The position numbers and the translations under genes are program-made. Shown here piece after piece: positions 33,815-43,785 of a stretch of DNA of 64,000 nt. The notes beneath the pieces are model-generated. The model was not told where the DNA came from. It did not search any database and was given only the letters and a program-made list of their open reading frames with translations. Location of the stretch: positions 38,712 through 102,711 of the forward strand of contig NZ_JACJVP010000032.1 in the NCBI RefSeq assembly GCF_014212125.1. Reading direction: 5' to 3'. The DNA is from Cohnella nanjingensis (GTDB lineage: Bacteria > Bacillota > Bacilli > Paenibacillales > Paenibacillaceae). Position 1 is the first letter of the stretch. Each line of letters opens with the position of its first letter.

Positions 33815-34732
33815 TTGGAGACAACGTACAGAAAAAGGCTATTACCGAGACTTTGGAAGCAGCGATATCTATATCTCATGGTGCTGCCGGGTTTTCTGAC
33901 GGTTTTGATCTTTAACTACTTTCCGATGTACGGGATCACGATCGCCTTCAAAGACTTCAACGCTTCCAAGGGAATCATCGGGAGCCCGTGGATCGGATTC
34001 AAATACTTCACGACGTTTTTCCACGATCCCATGGCGTTCCGGGTTTTGAAAAACACGTTGCTGCTAGGTCTGTACTCGTTGCTTTGGTCCTTTCCCGCTC
34101 CCCTTATTCTGGCTCTATTGCTGAACGAGCTAAAGAACAAGCACTTTAAAAAGATCGTTCAGACGGTGTCGTACTTTCCGCATTTTATCTCGGTCGTCAT
34201 CGTGGCGGGGCTGCTGAAGGATTTCTTGGCCAGAGACGGGCTCGTCAATCGCATCGTTGCCTATTTCGGCGGAAGTTCGATCATGTTCCTCCTCGAGCCC
34301 GATTATTTCAGGACCATCTTCATCTCTTCGGGGATCTGGCAAGGCGTCGGGTTCGGCTCGATCATCTACCTTGCCGCTTTAAGCGGAATCGATCCTACCC
34401 TATACGATGTCGCGGAAGTGGACGGCGCCAGCCGGTGGAAAAAAATGCTGCATATCACTTGGCCGTCGATCCGACCGACGACAGTCATCCTGCTCATCTT
34501 CTCCCTGGGCGGCATACTCGGCACGGATTTCCAGAAAATTATTTTGCTCTATTCGCCGGAAACGTACAGCGTAGCGGATGTCATCGGTTCCTATGTTTAT
34601 CGGCAGGGGATATTGGGCGCGAAATACGAGTACACGACGGCGATCGGCTTGTTCATGTCCGTCATTTCGTTTACCATCCTGTACATTTCCAACTGGTTCA
34701 GCCGCAAGGTTTCCGAAACGAGTTTGTTCTAG
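33815..34732 (+). CDS. CUT1 sugar ABC transporter permease (LplB-like), second system
   Basis: This 305-residue permease has six membrane helices. The N-terminal FNYFPMYGITIAFKDFN and the inner loop LYDVAEVDGASRWKKMLHITWP are both LplB-type. The start is TTG 33815, preceded by GGAAGGGGTG; the frame is open upstream through 33695 but that part overlaps the preceding gene. It is the second gene of the operon controlled from the 31791-32103 region. Partner permease and binding protein follow; no ATPase is encoded here. Confidence 0.9.
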   Translation: METTYRKRLLPRLWKQRYLYLMVLPGFLTVLIFNYFPMYGITIAFKDFNASKGIIGSPWIGFKYFTTFFHDPMAFRVLKNTLLLGLYSLLWSFPAPLILALLLNELKNKHFKKIVQTVSYFPHFISVVIVAGLLKDFLARDGLVNRIVAYFGGSSIMFLLEPDYFRTIFISSGIWQGVGFGSIIYLAALSGIDPTLYDVAEVDGASRWKKMLHITWPSIRPTTVILLIFSLGGILGTDFQKIILLYSPETYSVADVIGSYVYRQGILGAKYEYTTAIGLFMSVISFTILYISNWFSRKVSETSLF

Positions 34733-34745
34733 GGGGGCGAGAAGG

Positions 34746-35651
34746 TTGAAAAAGAAGCGAAGCGAAAGCGCGGGCTCCCGAATGTTCGACGCGATCAATA
34801 TCCTCGTCATGGCCGTCATTCTGGTTGTTGTGCTTTATCCCATCTTGAACATCATCGCCACTTCCCTGAGCAGTTCCCGCTTCATCTCCTCCGGGAGCGT
34901 CACCGTTTGGCCGAAGGGCATTACCTTGCAAGCCTATCGGGACGTCTTCAAAGACCCGTTTATTTACAAAGGGTACTTGAATTCCATTCTCTATGCCGTC
35001 GGCTCCACCGGCATCATGCTGATCTTTACCTCCTTGATGGCGTATCCGCTTACGGTGTCGGGGTTTATCGGGAAAAAATTTTTTACGGTATTTCTCATGA
35101 TTACGATGTTTTTCAGCGGAGGGCTTATCCCGACGTACTTGCTGATGCGCAGCCTGCACCTGCTGGATACGGTCTGGGTGATGATCATTCCCGGCGCGGT
35201 CGGCGCCTATAACGTGTTCTTGTTCCGAACCTTCTTCTCCAACATTCCGGCCGAGCTGAAGGAATCCGCGCTTATCGACGGAGCCAACGACCTCGTGGTT
35301 CTGTTCAAAATTATTTTGCCTTTATCGAAAGCGCTGCTTGCGACCTTTGCTTTATTCGGCTTGGTTGGAAGCTGGAACAGTTGGTTCGAAGCCTTGATCT
35401 ACTTGAGAGACCAGGACAAGTATCCTTTGCAGATGATCCTCAGAAACTACTTGTTTGCGTTGGATACAAAGGCGATTCAAGGAAGAGTCGGGGCCGGCAA
35501 CGTGGCGATCAACGGGCCGGGAGCGACGCTGGATCCTAAAGCCATTCGAATGAGCGTCATCATTATTACGATGTTCCCGATTATGGCAATCTATCCTTTT
35601 TTCCAAAAGCACTTTACCAAGGGCGTATTCGTCGGAGCTATTAAGGGCTGA
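34746..35651 (+). CDS. CUT1 sugar ABC transporter permease (YtcP-like), second system
   Basis: This 301-residue permease has six membrane segments. The coupling loop is LKESALIDGANDLVVLFKIILP and the C-terminus ends FTKGVFVGAIKG, as in the YtcP group. TTG 34746 is the start, 13 bases after the previous gene, with a G-rich upstream sequence ending in GAGAAGG. A basic N-terminus (KKKRSES) precedes the first helix. It forms the channel with the LplB-like protein. Confidence 0.88.
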   Translation: MKKKRSESAGSRMFDAINILVMAVILVVVLYPILNIIATSLSSSRFISSGSVTVWPKGITLQAYRDVFKDPFIYKGYLNSILYAVGSTGIMLIFTSLMAYPLTVSGFIGKKFFTVFLMITMFFSGGLIPTYLLMRSLHLLDTVWVMIIPGAVGAYNVFLFRTFFSNIPAELKESALIDGANDLVVLFKIILPLSKALLATFALFGLVGSWNSWFEALIYLRDQDKYPLQMILRNYLFALDTKAIQGRVGAGNVAINGPGATLDPKAIRMSVIIITMFPIMAIYPFFQKHFTKGVFVGAIKG

Positions 35652-35703
35652 CGGATCGAGCTTGGACGAACGAACCGATCGATGATTCCAGGAGGGAAAT
35701 TCC

Positions 35704-37344
35704 ATGAAGAACAAAGCGAAGATCGCGAGCCTCGCCGCCGCCTCGTTGCTGGCCTTGGCCGTGGCAGGCTGCCAATCGTCGGATCAAGACGCCGACGGCA
35801 GCGGATCCCCGGCAGGCGAAAGCGGAGGGACGATCAGCTTCTCGGTCACGCTGCCATCCGGCGGCGTAGACGACGTGAACAGCATGGTCGGCAAAGAATG
35901 GCTGAAACAAATGGAAGCCAAGATGGGCAAGAAGATCGACATCAAATACAATTACATTCCTTCCTCCGAGTACGACGAAAAGGTCAAGCTGATGATCGCG
36001 AGCGACGACTTGACCGACTTGTTCGTCACTCCCTTGTTTTACGATACGACGGACATGGCCAAGCAGGGCCAAATTTTGGAACTGAGCCCGTACGAGAAAG
36101 ACATGCCGAACTACATGAACTATTTGAGCCAGGTGAAAAACGGATTGGCGCGCGTCACGAACGCCGACGGCAAGATGTATTATTTCAAAGAAACGTCGAG
36201 ACCCCGGTTTCCCGCCGACAGCGGAATGCTGGTCCAGAATACGTCCTCGTACCGCTACGATCTGTTCAAGGCCAACAACATGGACATTCCGCGGACGCTC
36301 GACGAATTTTACGAGGCGGCCAAAAAGCTGAAGCAGCTGTACCCGAACAAGTATCCCGTCAACACGAGATGGAACGATCTTCGTTCCTTATTCTCGGCGA
36401 GCCATATCCGAGCCGATATTTTCTGGAACGGAAGCAAGTACGAGTACGGCGTGCTCGGCGACGGCTACAAAGACGCGCTGCAATTCGCGAACAAGCTCTA
36501 CTCGGAGAAGCTGCTGGATCCCGAATATACGATCGATACGGACGATACGCTGAAGAAAAAAGCGTTGAACGGCGACAACTTCATGTGGATGGCCGATTGG
36601 TTCACGCTTCCGGGCGATTATACGAGAACCGCTGACGACGGCAAAATTTTCGCCGTTTCGTTGTATCCGAGCAACCCGAAATACGGGACGGCGTGGCAGG
36701 AAGTGGCGAATGTCAACACGCCGGACTGGGGCTGGGCGACTTTCTGCATCAGCGCCAAAGCAAAAAATCCGGAGGAGCTCATCAAGTTTATCGATGCGCA
36801 ATATTCGGACGACATCACGAGGCTGGTGTCTTGGGGCATCGAGGGAACCACCTACGCCATCGGCGACGACGGCAATCCGACCTTCGTGGATTCGATCAAA
36901 AACGCGAAGGATCCGTGGGTGGAAGGAGACAACTACGGGATGCGGGCGAGCAAAAAGCATAATCCCGGCCTGCAGATGTCGATCGATTCCACGGCGTTCG
37001 TAGATTTCGCCCCGAACGACTATACCGTGTTCGACGGCAAATTCGAAGAAGTGCCCATCGAAAAGTCGCCGTTTATCCGCAGCTTGCCCATGCCTCGCAA
37101 CGCGTACATTCCGTCATGGTTCGAAGAGCCGGCTATTCAATTTACGCCGGACGAAAGCCAGCAAATTTCGGAGATCATGAACCCGGTCAAAACGTTCGTT
37201 ACCGAAGAGCAGGCCAAATTCGTATCCGGCAAGAAAAACTTTAACGATTGGTCCAAGTTTATCGACAAGGTCCAAAAAACGGGCGACATCGAAAAAGTGC
37301 TGAAGATATACAACGATGCCGCGCAAAGAGTTCTGTCCAAATAA
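35704..37344 (+). CDS. extracellular sugar-binding lipoprotein (LplA-like), second system
   Basis: This 546-residue lipoprotein has lipobox AVAGC (Cys23) and an Asp/Ser/Gly-rich linker. Its family 1 solute-binding domain resembles LplA proteins of Paenibacillus (IASDDLTDLFVTPLFY, MYYFKETSRPRFPADSGMLV, NDWSKFIDKVQKTGDIEKVL). ATG 35704 follows AGGAGGG. It ends the operon and should deliver its ligand to the preceding two permeases. The fold is similar to the binding protein at 28997 but the sequence is clearly different, suggesting another substrate. Confidence 0.9.
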   Translation: MKNKAKIASLAAASLLALAVAGCQSSDQDADGSGSPAGESGGTISFSVTLPSGGVDDVNSMVGKEWLKQMEAKMGKKIDIKYNYIPSSEYDEKVKLMIASDDLTDLFVTPLFYDTTDMAKQGQILELSPYEKDMPNYMNYLSQVKNGLARVTNADGKMYYFKETSRPRFPADSGMLVQNTSSYRYDLFKANNMDIPRTLDEFYEAAKKLKQLYPNKYPVNTRWNDLRSLFSASHIRADIFWNGSKYEYGVLGDGYKDALQFANKLYSEKLLDPEYTIDTDDTLKKKALNGDNFMWMADWFTLPGDYTRTADDGKIFAVSLYPSNPKYGTAWQEVANVNTPDWGWATFCISAKAKNPEELIKFIDAQYSDDITRLVSWGIEGTTYAIGDDGNPTFVDSIKNAKDPWVEGDNYGMRASKKHNPGLQMSIDSTAFVDFAPNDYTVFDGKFEEVPIEKSPFIRSLPMPRNAYIPSWFEEPAIQFTPDESQQISEIMNPVKTFVTEEQAKFVSGKKNFNDWSKFIDKVQKTGDIEKVLKIYNDAAQRVLSK

Positions 37345-37571
37345 AAGGGAAGACGACGGGCGGTCCCTCCGTCATGCTTGGCGGCGGAACGTGCTGCAAG
37401 CGCTGGACATGATTTAATCTGGCGTTCATCGTAACCGGGTTTAATCGAGCCGCTGACCGGGCGGGAACTCGTGAACGGTCTTCTCCTTGCCGATCAAATG
37501 AACGCTTGCGGGAACCGGCGAACGGGATGCAAGGAGACAATCTAGACGCGCAGTTCGGCAGACAGCAAAAG

Positions 37572-37610
37572 AACGGTCCTTCGGGCTTACGCCCGGGGAC
37601 CGTTTTTTGT
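37572..37610. terminator. bidirectional terminator between sugar operon and giant S-layer gene
   Basis: AACGGTCC (37572-37579) pairs with GGACCGTT (37597-37604), with GGGC/GCCC inside. The plus strand continues TTTTG and the minus strand TCTTTTGC. It lies in a 274-base gap whose remainder (37345-37571) holds no gene I can support. Confidence 0.85.
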
Positions 37611-37618
37611 TTCTTGCT

Positions 37619-40600
37619 TTACTTCGAAGTCCAGTATTCATTTCCGGTGCCGTTGGCCGGGACCGAATAGTCATGGGTGACAGATGCTTCCAAGATGTCT
37701 TTGTAAGCCCAGAAATCAGTGCTGATATCCTTCCACGGCGAGTCGACTTCTTGATTATTAGCCGAGCGGCCAAGCGCCCGGTTAAGGATCTTCACGGCTT
37801 CGGCTCGGGTCACGGCCTGATTCGGCCGGAACGTATCATCCGAGTAGCCGGATACGTACCCAAGCGATTCGACAGCAACAATGGCAGCTCGAGCCCAATG
37901 CTTGCCGATATCGGTAAACGAACTCTTCCCGGCGGTTGAAGTGTCCAATTTCTTTATTTTGATCAGAAGAGAGGCCAACTCAGCTCTTGTAACGGGGGCA
38001 TTCGGATGGAACGTACCGTCCGGATATCCGTTGACGATAGACAGGCTGGAGAGTTTGCTGATCGCGTCTTTGGCCCAGTAAGCTGCAGGCACATCTTTGA
38101 AGGCAGCGGCTGAAGGACCAGCGGTGCCGTCCGGAATGATCCGCGCGAGGATGGTTGCCAGCTCGGCCCGTGTCAGGCTGCGGTTCGGTTTGAAGGTTCC
38201 GTCGCCATAACCGCTTATATAAGCGGAGTGGGTACCTTTATCAGCCAAGTTCGGATCCATGGCATAGTCCATCTGAACGATCGTCTGACCGACATGGATG
38301 ATGCCATTGCGAATGTAGCTGGAATCCCCTTGTTGTTCATTGCGCAGATCCTTCCGGCTGTCGTATACGACATAGCCGTTCTTCTCGGCAATCATATAGT
38401 AGTCGCCATCCGGGTAGACCATCCACCCGTATTCGCCCGCAGCCGTGGTCACCTGTGGATTATGGTTCTGGTTAGGGGTCATGTCGGGCAGCTCCGGGAG
38501 AGATACGGCAGTGCCAGGCGTTCTGTTCTTGCTGCGATTCAGATCCGTATCCGCCCAATACAAGGTGGCGGTGGCTCCCGCAATCGGCTGTCCGGTCAAG
38601 CTGTCGGTCACGATGCCGAACGGATCGATAAGCTCGGTCGTGAGAGAAGCGGAACCCTTGGCATCTACAATAAGCACGGCCCTCTGACCGGCAAGCTTCT
38701 GGCCGTTCGGCGCGATAACGTTAAGGATAAGCGTGTACGTGCCCGCCGGTACATTGCGGAGTTGCAGAGTGCCTTTGTCGAAGATAACGGCGTCCGCCAG
38801 ATTCAGTTTCTGGTCGGAATTCGTATGAATTTCTGCGGTAAATTTAACGCTGATGCCGATCCTTTTAAAGATATCAACGAGACTTCCGCCGCCGATACCG
38901 CCGATTTTGACTTCAACCGTTGTCGTTACGGTCGTAGTTGGGGGCGGCGTGCTCCCTGGAGGGGAAGCAGGCTGTTCCCGAGTAACGTTAATGGTGTACG
39001 ACTGGCGCGTCGAGCCATCCTGCGCGGTCACCTCAATGACTATAGAGTTGACTCCATCGTTCAAGGCAATAGACTTTGCGGCGCCGCTGGGAACGTCGTC
39101 GCCATTGATCTTGATGGCGGCCGCAGTATCGGCTGCTGTAGCCGTTACATCCAAACTGTAAACGCTGTTGGCAACGGAAGCGGTATAAGCCGTCGTTCCG
39201 GACTCGAATGAAGGGCTAAGCAAACCTTTGCTAATCGTTAGATCGCTAAGATCTGCTTGAGCCGAAGCCGAACGAGTAACCGTAATCGTGTAGCTCTGCT
39301 GCGTCGTGCCATCCTGTGCGGTTACCAGCACGTTAATCGTGTTCGGTCCCACGGCCAGTGCGACGTTCTTGGCGCTGCCGCTGGCAACGTCGTCGCCATT
39401 GATCTTGATAGTGGCCGTAGAATCGGCTGCAGTAGGCGTTACATCCAAACTGTAAACGCTGTTGGCGACGGAAGCGGTATAAGCCGTCGTTCCGGACTCG
39501 AATGAAGGGCTAAGCAAACCTTTGCTAATCGTTAGATCGCTAAGATCTGCTTGAGCCGAAGCCGAACGAGTAACCGTAATCGTGTAGCTCTGCTGCGTCG
39601 TGCCATCCTGTGCGGTTACCAGCACGTTAATCGTGTTCGGTCCCACGGCCAGTGCGACGTTCTTGGCGTTGCCGCTAGAAACCGAGGATCCGTTAACTTT
39701 CACCGTTGCCGTGCCGTCGGCAACGGTAGGCGTTACATCCAGGCTGGCGGCGCTATTGCCGACGGAAGCGGTGTAAGTCGTTGTGCCGGATGCGAATGCT
39801 GGGCTTAGCGTCCCTTGGCTGATCGTCAGGTTGCTAAGGTCAGCATTCGCAGAAGCAGCTCGCGTTACTGTAAGGGAGTAGGTCTTCTCGGTCGTGCCGT
39901 CCTGCGCGGTTACCAGCACGGTAATCGTGTTCGGTCCCACGTCCAGAGCGATATTCTTGGCGTTTCCGCTGGTAATCGCAGACCCAGCAACTCTCACCGT
40001 TGCCGTGCTGTCGGCAACGTAAGGCGTCACATCCAGGCTCGTGACGCTGTTGCCTACAGAAGCCGTGTAAGCCGTTGTGTCTGCAGCAAAGGTTGGGCTC
40101 AGCGTGCTTTGGCTAATCACCAGGTTGCTAAGGTCAGCATTCGCAGAAGCAGCTCGCGTTACTGTAAGGGAGTAGGTCTTCTCGGTCGTGCCGTCCTGTG
40201 CGGTAACTAGGACCGTAATCGTGTTCGGCCCGACGTTCAGGGCGACGTTCTTGGCGTTGCCGCTGATAGCGGCAGACCCATCAACCTTCACCGTTGCCGT
40301 GCTGTCGGCAACGTAAGGCGTCACATCCACGTTCGTGACGCTGTTGCCAACCGAAGCGGTGTAATCCGATGTGCCGGAGGCGAATCCCGGACTCAGCGTC
40401 CCTTGGTTGATGGTTAAGTTGCTAAGATCCGCATTCGCAGAAGCGGCACGAGTCGCCGTAATGGTGTAGGTTTTCCGAGTCGTGCCGTCCTGCGCAGTGA
40501 CCGTGATCATAATCGTGTTCGGTCCCACGTTCAGGGCAACGTTCTTGGCGTTTCCGCTGATAACGGTATCCCCGTTAATCGTCACCGTTGCCGTGCTGTC

Positions 40601-42577
40601 TGCAACGTAAGGCGTCACATTCAAGTTCGTGACGCTATTGCCAACCGAAGCGGTGTAATCCGGTGTGCCGGAGGCGAATCCCGGACTCAGCGTCCCCTGG
40701 TTGATGGTTAAGTTGTTAAGATCTGCATTCGCAGAAGCGGCACGAGTCGCCGTAATGGTGTAGGTATTCTGAGTCGTACCGTCCTGCGCAGTGACCAGAA
40801 CGGTAATCGTGTTCGCTCCAACGTTCAGAGCAACGGTATATGCGCTGCCGCTGGCAACAGCAGTCCCGTTGATCTTCACTGTCGCCGTGCCGTCGGCAAC
40901 GGTAGACGTTACATCCACATTGCTTACGCCATTGGCTACTGAAGCTGTGTAGGAGGTTGTGCCGGACGCAAATGCCGGGGAGAGAGTGCCAGCGCTGAGC
41001 GTTAAATTGCTCAAGTCGGCATTGCTGGATAGCGGTGCTGCCCGGGTTACGTCAATCGTGTAGGATTTAATGGTATTCCCATCTTGTGCGGTAACGAGTA
41101 TGGTAACGGTATTAGATCCGACGATTAGCGGAACGGTTCGGGCGGAGCCGCTAGCCGTTGCGGAGCCGTTAACCTTAACGGTTGCGTTACTGTCCGCGAT
41201 TGTAGGCGTTACATCAATGCTCGTAACAGAACTGCCTACAGACGCCGTATAGGAAGTCGTCCCTGCGCTGAAAACAGGAGTGAGCGTACCCGAACTAATG
41301 GATAATCCGCTCAGGTTGGCGTTGCTCGATGCCGCGCGCGTAACGGTTAGGGTGTAAGTCTTGGTTGAAAGTCCATCTTGGGCTGTAACGACGACAGATA
41401 TCGTATTGCTTCCCGTATTAAGAAATACGGATTGGCCGGCTCCGCTGATAACGGCAGTTCCGTTGACGGTAATGGAAGCATTGACGTCCGCAGAAGTCGG
41501 AGTGACCGTGATGGAATTCGTCGCATTGCCGACGGATGCCGTGTAGGAGATCGTTGCGCTGTTGAAGTTAGGGGTCAATGTTCCGCTGCTGATGGACAAC
41601 GCGCTAAGATTGGCATTCGCATCAAGATCCTGGGTCAGCAAAGTGCCACTGTCGCCAAGGGCAATAACTTTGCCATGTACTGACTTGATTCCGTTTAGCG
41701 CAGACGTTGTGCCTGACGTCTCGGTTGTCCATGCGATTCCGTCACCGGAGACCGTAATCACACCGCCAGGCCCTGCGGCACTGAATTTATTACCGCCGAA
41801 AGTAATGCCGTACAACGCAGTTACCGCACCCGGAAGGGTGCGCGGCGTCCAGGCAATGCCGTCCGTAGAGGTATAAGCCTGATTGGACTCCCCCACTGCA
41901 ACAAACAAGCCTCGTCCGTAGGTAAGGCTAAACAAGTTTGTTCCCGTACCGCTCGTTTGGAGCGTCCACGTTGCCGCATTCGTAGAGGTATAGATTTTGC
42001 CGGAATCGCCGACTGCAACGAATAATGAGCCATTATAAGCGACACTGTTAAAGTCTACGCCTGCGGGTCCATAATTGGTCCAGCTGGCGCCGTCGTCGGA
42101 TGATACGAGAATGGTCCCTTGCCAACCTACGACAACCGCTTTGCCGGCTCCATAGGCGGAGCCCCATAAATCCCGATTCACGACTGCCGAAGTTCGGGCG
42201 GTCCATGATCCTGGAGCGGCGTTAGGAGACGTCGTGATTTTCCCATCAATCCCTGCCAGAATCCAGGAAGTTCCGGTATAGAGCGCCGTGTAATAAGTTG
42301 CGCCGTTACTCGCGCCCGGAACCGTTTGCTTGGTCCAGGTTGTGCCGTCTGGGGAGGTGGAATAATCGCCTTGCGAACCTGTGGCCAGAAATTGCCCCCC
42401 TCCGTAATCGGCAGCATACAACGGATTCGTATGCCCTGACGTCCGGGGCGCCCATGTGCTTGCCGCAGACGCATCAGGCGTCCATGCGCCGAGACCAAGA
42501 GATGCAAAAACAAGCAATCCCGCAACCAGCAGGACCGCCATCCTCCTCATGTTACTTCTCCCTTTTCTACTGCTCAT
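37619..42577 (-). CDS. giant S-layer-anchored protein with propeller-like N-terminus and nine cadherin-like repeats
   Basis: This 1652-residue secreted protein starts with a signal peptide (MRRMAVLLVAGLLVFASL). Residues about 40-310 contain recurring blocks such as YTSTDGIAWTPR and ISTSPNAAPGSW-like segments, typical of sialidase/photosystem-stability-type propellers. Nine units of about 98 residues follow (roughly 318-1197). Each has the pattern ADLSNLTISxGTLSPxF, YTASV, VTAQDGTT and YTITVTR, matching the cadherin-like beta-sandwich family (PF12733). A Pro/Thr-rich hinge and an Ig-like region lead to three SLH domains near the C-terminus (GYGDGTFKPN, GYPDGTFHPN, GYSDDTFRPN) that should bind secondary cell-wall polymer. 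ATG 42577 has AGGAG; ATG 42550 with AAGGGAG is possible. It is divergent from the GNAT/collar cluster. The likely role is a surface stalk or adhesin. Confidence 0.9.
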   Translation of the reverse strand: MSSRKGRSNMRRMAVLLVAGLLVFASLGLGAWTPDASAASTWAPRTSGHTNPLYAADYGGGQFLATGSQGDYSTSPDGTTWTKQTVPGASNGATYYTALYTGTSWILAGIDGKITTSPNAAPGSWTARTSAVVNRDLWGSAYGAGKAVVVGWQGTILVSSDDGASWTNYGPAGVDFNSVAYNGSLFVAVGDSGKIYTSTNAATWTLQTSGTGTNLFSLTYGRGLFVAVGESNQAYTSTDGIAWTPRTLPGAVTALYGITFGGNKFSAAGPGGVITVSGDGIAWTTETSGTTSALNGIKSVHGKVIALGDSGTLLTQDLDANANLSALSISSGTLTPNFNSATISYTASVGNATNSITVTPTSADVNASITVNGTAVISGAGQSVFLNTGSNTISVVVTAQDGLSTKTYTLTVTRAASSNANLSGLSISSGTLTPVFSAGTTSYTASVGSSVTSIDVTPTIADSNATVKVNGSATASGSARTVPLIVGSNTVTILVTAQDGNTIKSYTIDVTRAAPLSSNADLSNLTLSAGTLSPAFASGTTSYTASVANGVSNVDVTSTVADGTATVKINGTAVASGSAYTVALNVGANTITVLVTAQDGTTQNTYTITATRAASANADLNNLTINQGTLSPGFASGTPDYTASVGNSVTNLNVTPYVADSTATVTINGDTVISGNAKNVALNVGPNTIMITVTAQDGTTRKTYTITATRAASANADLSNLTINQGTLSPGFASGTSDYTASVGNSVTNVDVTPYVADSTATVKVDGSAAISGNAKNVALNVGPNTITVLVTAQDGTTEKTYSLTVTRAASANADLSNLVISQSTLSPTFAADTTAYTASVGNSVTSLDVTPYVADSTATVRVAGSAITSGNAKNIALDVGPNTITVLVTAQDGTTEKTYSLTVTRAASANADLSNLTISQGTLSPAFASGTTTYTASVGNSAASLDVTPTVADGTATVKVNGSSVSSGNAKNVALAVGPNTINVLVTAQDGTTQQSYTITVTRSASAQADLSDLTISKGLLSPSFESGTTAYTASVANSVYSLDVTPTAADSTATIKINGDDVASGSAKNVALAVGPNTINVLVTAQDGTTQQSYTITVTRSASAQADLSDLTISKGLLSPSFESGTTAYTASVANSVYSLDVTATAADTAAAIKINGDDVPSGAAKSIALNDGVNSIVIEVTAQDGSTRQSYTINVTREQPASPPGSTPPPTTTVTTTVEVKIGGIGGGSLVDIFKRIGISVKFTAEIHTNSDQKLNLADAVIFDKGTLQLRNVPAGTYTLILNVIAPNGQKLAGQRAVLIVDAKGSASLTTELIDPFGIVTDSLTGQPIAGATATLYWADTDLNRSKNRTPGTAVSLPELPDMTPNQNHNPQVTTAAGEYGWMVYPDGDYYMIAEKNGYVVYDSRKDLRNEQQGDSSYIRNGIIHVGQTIVQMDYAMDPNLADKGTHSAYISGYGDGTFKPNRSLTRAELATILARIIPDGTAGPSAAAFKDVPAAYWAKDAISKLSSLSIVNGYPDGTFHPNAPVTRAELASLLIKIKKLDTSTAGKSSFTDIGKHWARAAIVAVESLGYVSGYSDDTFRPNQAVTRAEAVKILNRALGRSANNQEVDSPWKDISTDFWAYKDILEASVTHDYSVPANGTGNEYWTSK
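38985..41625 (-). repeat. nine 294-bp tandem coding repeats
   Basis: The cadherin-like block repeats with a period of about 294 bp. The two units nearest the C-terminus are almost identical in DNA: the stretch starting at 39181 recurs at 39475. Older units are diverged. This suggests recent duplication and potential for copy-number change by recombination. Confidence 0.85.
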
Positions 42578-42742
42578 AATTTTCTCCTATCTATAGTTAA
42601 AATTAACTAGAACGATGTAATTAAATAGTAGCGTAATAATGAAATACCGTAAATTAAAAAATGGAAATAATTAATAGGCATATGATATGATCGAGTTGAA
42701 TCGACATATTTCTCCAAGCCCTGTTTTGAAGGATGGGTGAGT

Positions 42743-43204
42743 ATGGAACTAAGAGCCGCCGGTCTACAAGACGAGAAGTTTCTGTATGAGCTTTATGCCT
42801 CAACCAGGGAACAGGAATTGCAAGCATGGGGTTGGGATGAAGCGGCTCGGAGTATGTTTATTGAGATGCAGTGGAGGGCGCAAAGAGCCTCTTATTTGGC
42901 CTATTATCCCGGAGCTGAAGATTTTATTATCTGGCTTGGAGAAGAAAGGGCCGGGAGACTCTATGTATCTAGGTGCGCCGATCGAATCGTCTTGGTAGAC
43001 ATCGCCCTTTTGCCGCGACACTGCAACAAGGGTTTGGGCAGCCGGCTCTTGGCCGATCTTCAAGAGGAGGCAGCCCGAACAAGATTACCGGTACAATTGA
43101 GCGTTCGAATGGATAACCGGGCCAAGCATTGGTATGAGCGCATGTCCTTCACGGCCACCGAAGAAGACGGTTTGTATGTGCGCATGGAGTGGACGATGTC
43201 TTAG
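42743..43204 (+). CDS. GNAT-family N-acetyltransferase
   Basis: This 153-residue acetyltransferase has the GNAT motif A region (VDIALLPRHCNKGLGSRLLADL) with an acetyl-CoA loop of the form RxxxxG (RHCNKG). The late motif LSVRMDNRAKHWYERMSF is typical of the fold. ATG 42743 is preferred with AAGGA 9 bases upstream; GTG 42737 is too close to it. It is the first gene of a four-gene plus-strand cluster with three collar-domain proteins. Its target is unknown. A conserved place beside collar genes would suggest it modifies one of them or a surface glycan. Confidence 0.85.
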   Translation: MELRAAGLQDEKFLYELYASTREQELQAWGWDEAARSMFIEMQWRAQRASYLAYYPGAEDFIIWLGEERAGRLYVSRCADRIVLVDIALLPRHCNKGLGSRLLADLQEEAARTRLPVQLSVRMDNRAKHWYERMSFTATEEDGLYVRMEWTMS

Positions 43205-43241
43205 CCTTGGCAGTCTAAACTTACTTTAAGAGGTGATTGGG

Positions 43242-43748
43242 TTGAGCGAGAGGTACTTGGGGGAAATTCGATTGTTCGGCGGCAATTATGCCCCGGAAGG
43301 ATGGGCGCTTTGCGACGGCAGGATACTTGATATTTCAAACAATGAAGTGCTGTACACCTTGCTTGGAACTACATATGGGGGAGACGGCGTCTCGACATTC
43401 GGTTTGCCTGACCTGCGAGGAAGGGTTCCGCTGCATTATAGCTCGACTTATCCTCAGGGAACGTTAGGGGGTACTGAATCTGTCACGCTGACCAGCAATC
43501 AAATGCCGGTCCACAATCATCCGGCCGTTGCTTCCGGATCGCCTGGCAACATCGATAACCCCGCCAATGCCTATTGGGCGGCGGCTCCGTCCAACAATTA
43601 CTCGGACGGGTCGGGTCAGACGCTTGTATCCATGAGTCCCTCCTCTCTGTCTCCGGTGGGAGGCAGCCAGCCGCATAATAATATGATGCCGACTTTAGCG
43701 ATTACCTACATAATAGCTACTACGGGAATCTTTCCAAGCCAGAATTAA
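43242..43748 (+). CDS. phage tail collar domain protein 1 (MdpB-like)
   Basis: This 168-residue protein is built on the Tail_Collar domain. It opens YLGEIRLFGGNYAPEGWALCDG, continues LYTLLGTTYGGDGVSTFGLPDLRGRVPLH, and ends with GGSQPHNNMMPTLAITYIIA. TTG 43242 is chosen because AAGAGGTG lies 6 bases upstream and because it aligns the N-terminus with both following paralogues. There is no signal peptide. Proteins of this kind (Microcystis MdpB and relatives) occur in many bacteria outside phages; their function is unresolved. It is followed 37 bases later by a paralogue. Confidence 0.85.
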   Translation: MSERYLGEIRLFGGNYAPEGWALCDGRILDISNNEVLYTLLGTTYGGDGVSTFGLPDLRGRVPLHYSSTYPQGTLGGTESVTLTSNQMPVHNHPAVASGSPGNIDNPANAYWAAAPSNNYSDGSGQTLVSMSPSSLSPVGGSQPHNNMMPTLAITYIIATTGIFPSQN

Positions 43749-43785
43749 GCCAACTTAATCGTAGAATGAGGAGGAATTGATAATT

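Noticed and set aside
38228-40210. Long plus-strand frames opposite the cadherin-like repeats
   Set aside because: They repeat because the sense-strand repeats do, are rich in Arg/Ser/Gly, and lack ribosome sites. They are antisense shadows of the giant S-layer protein.
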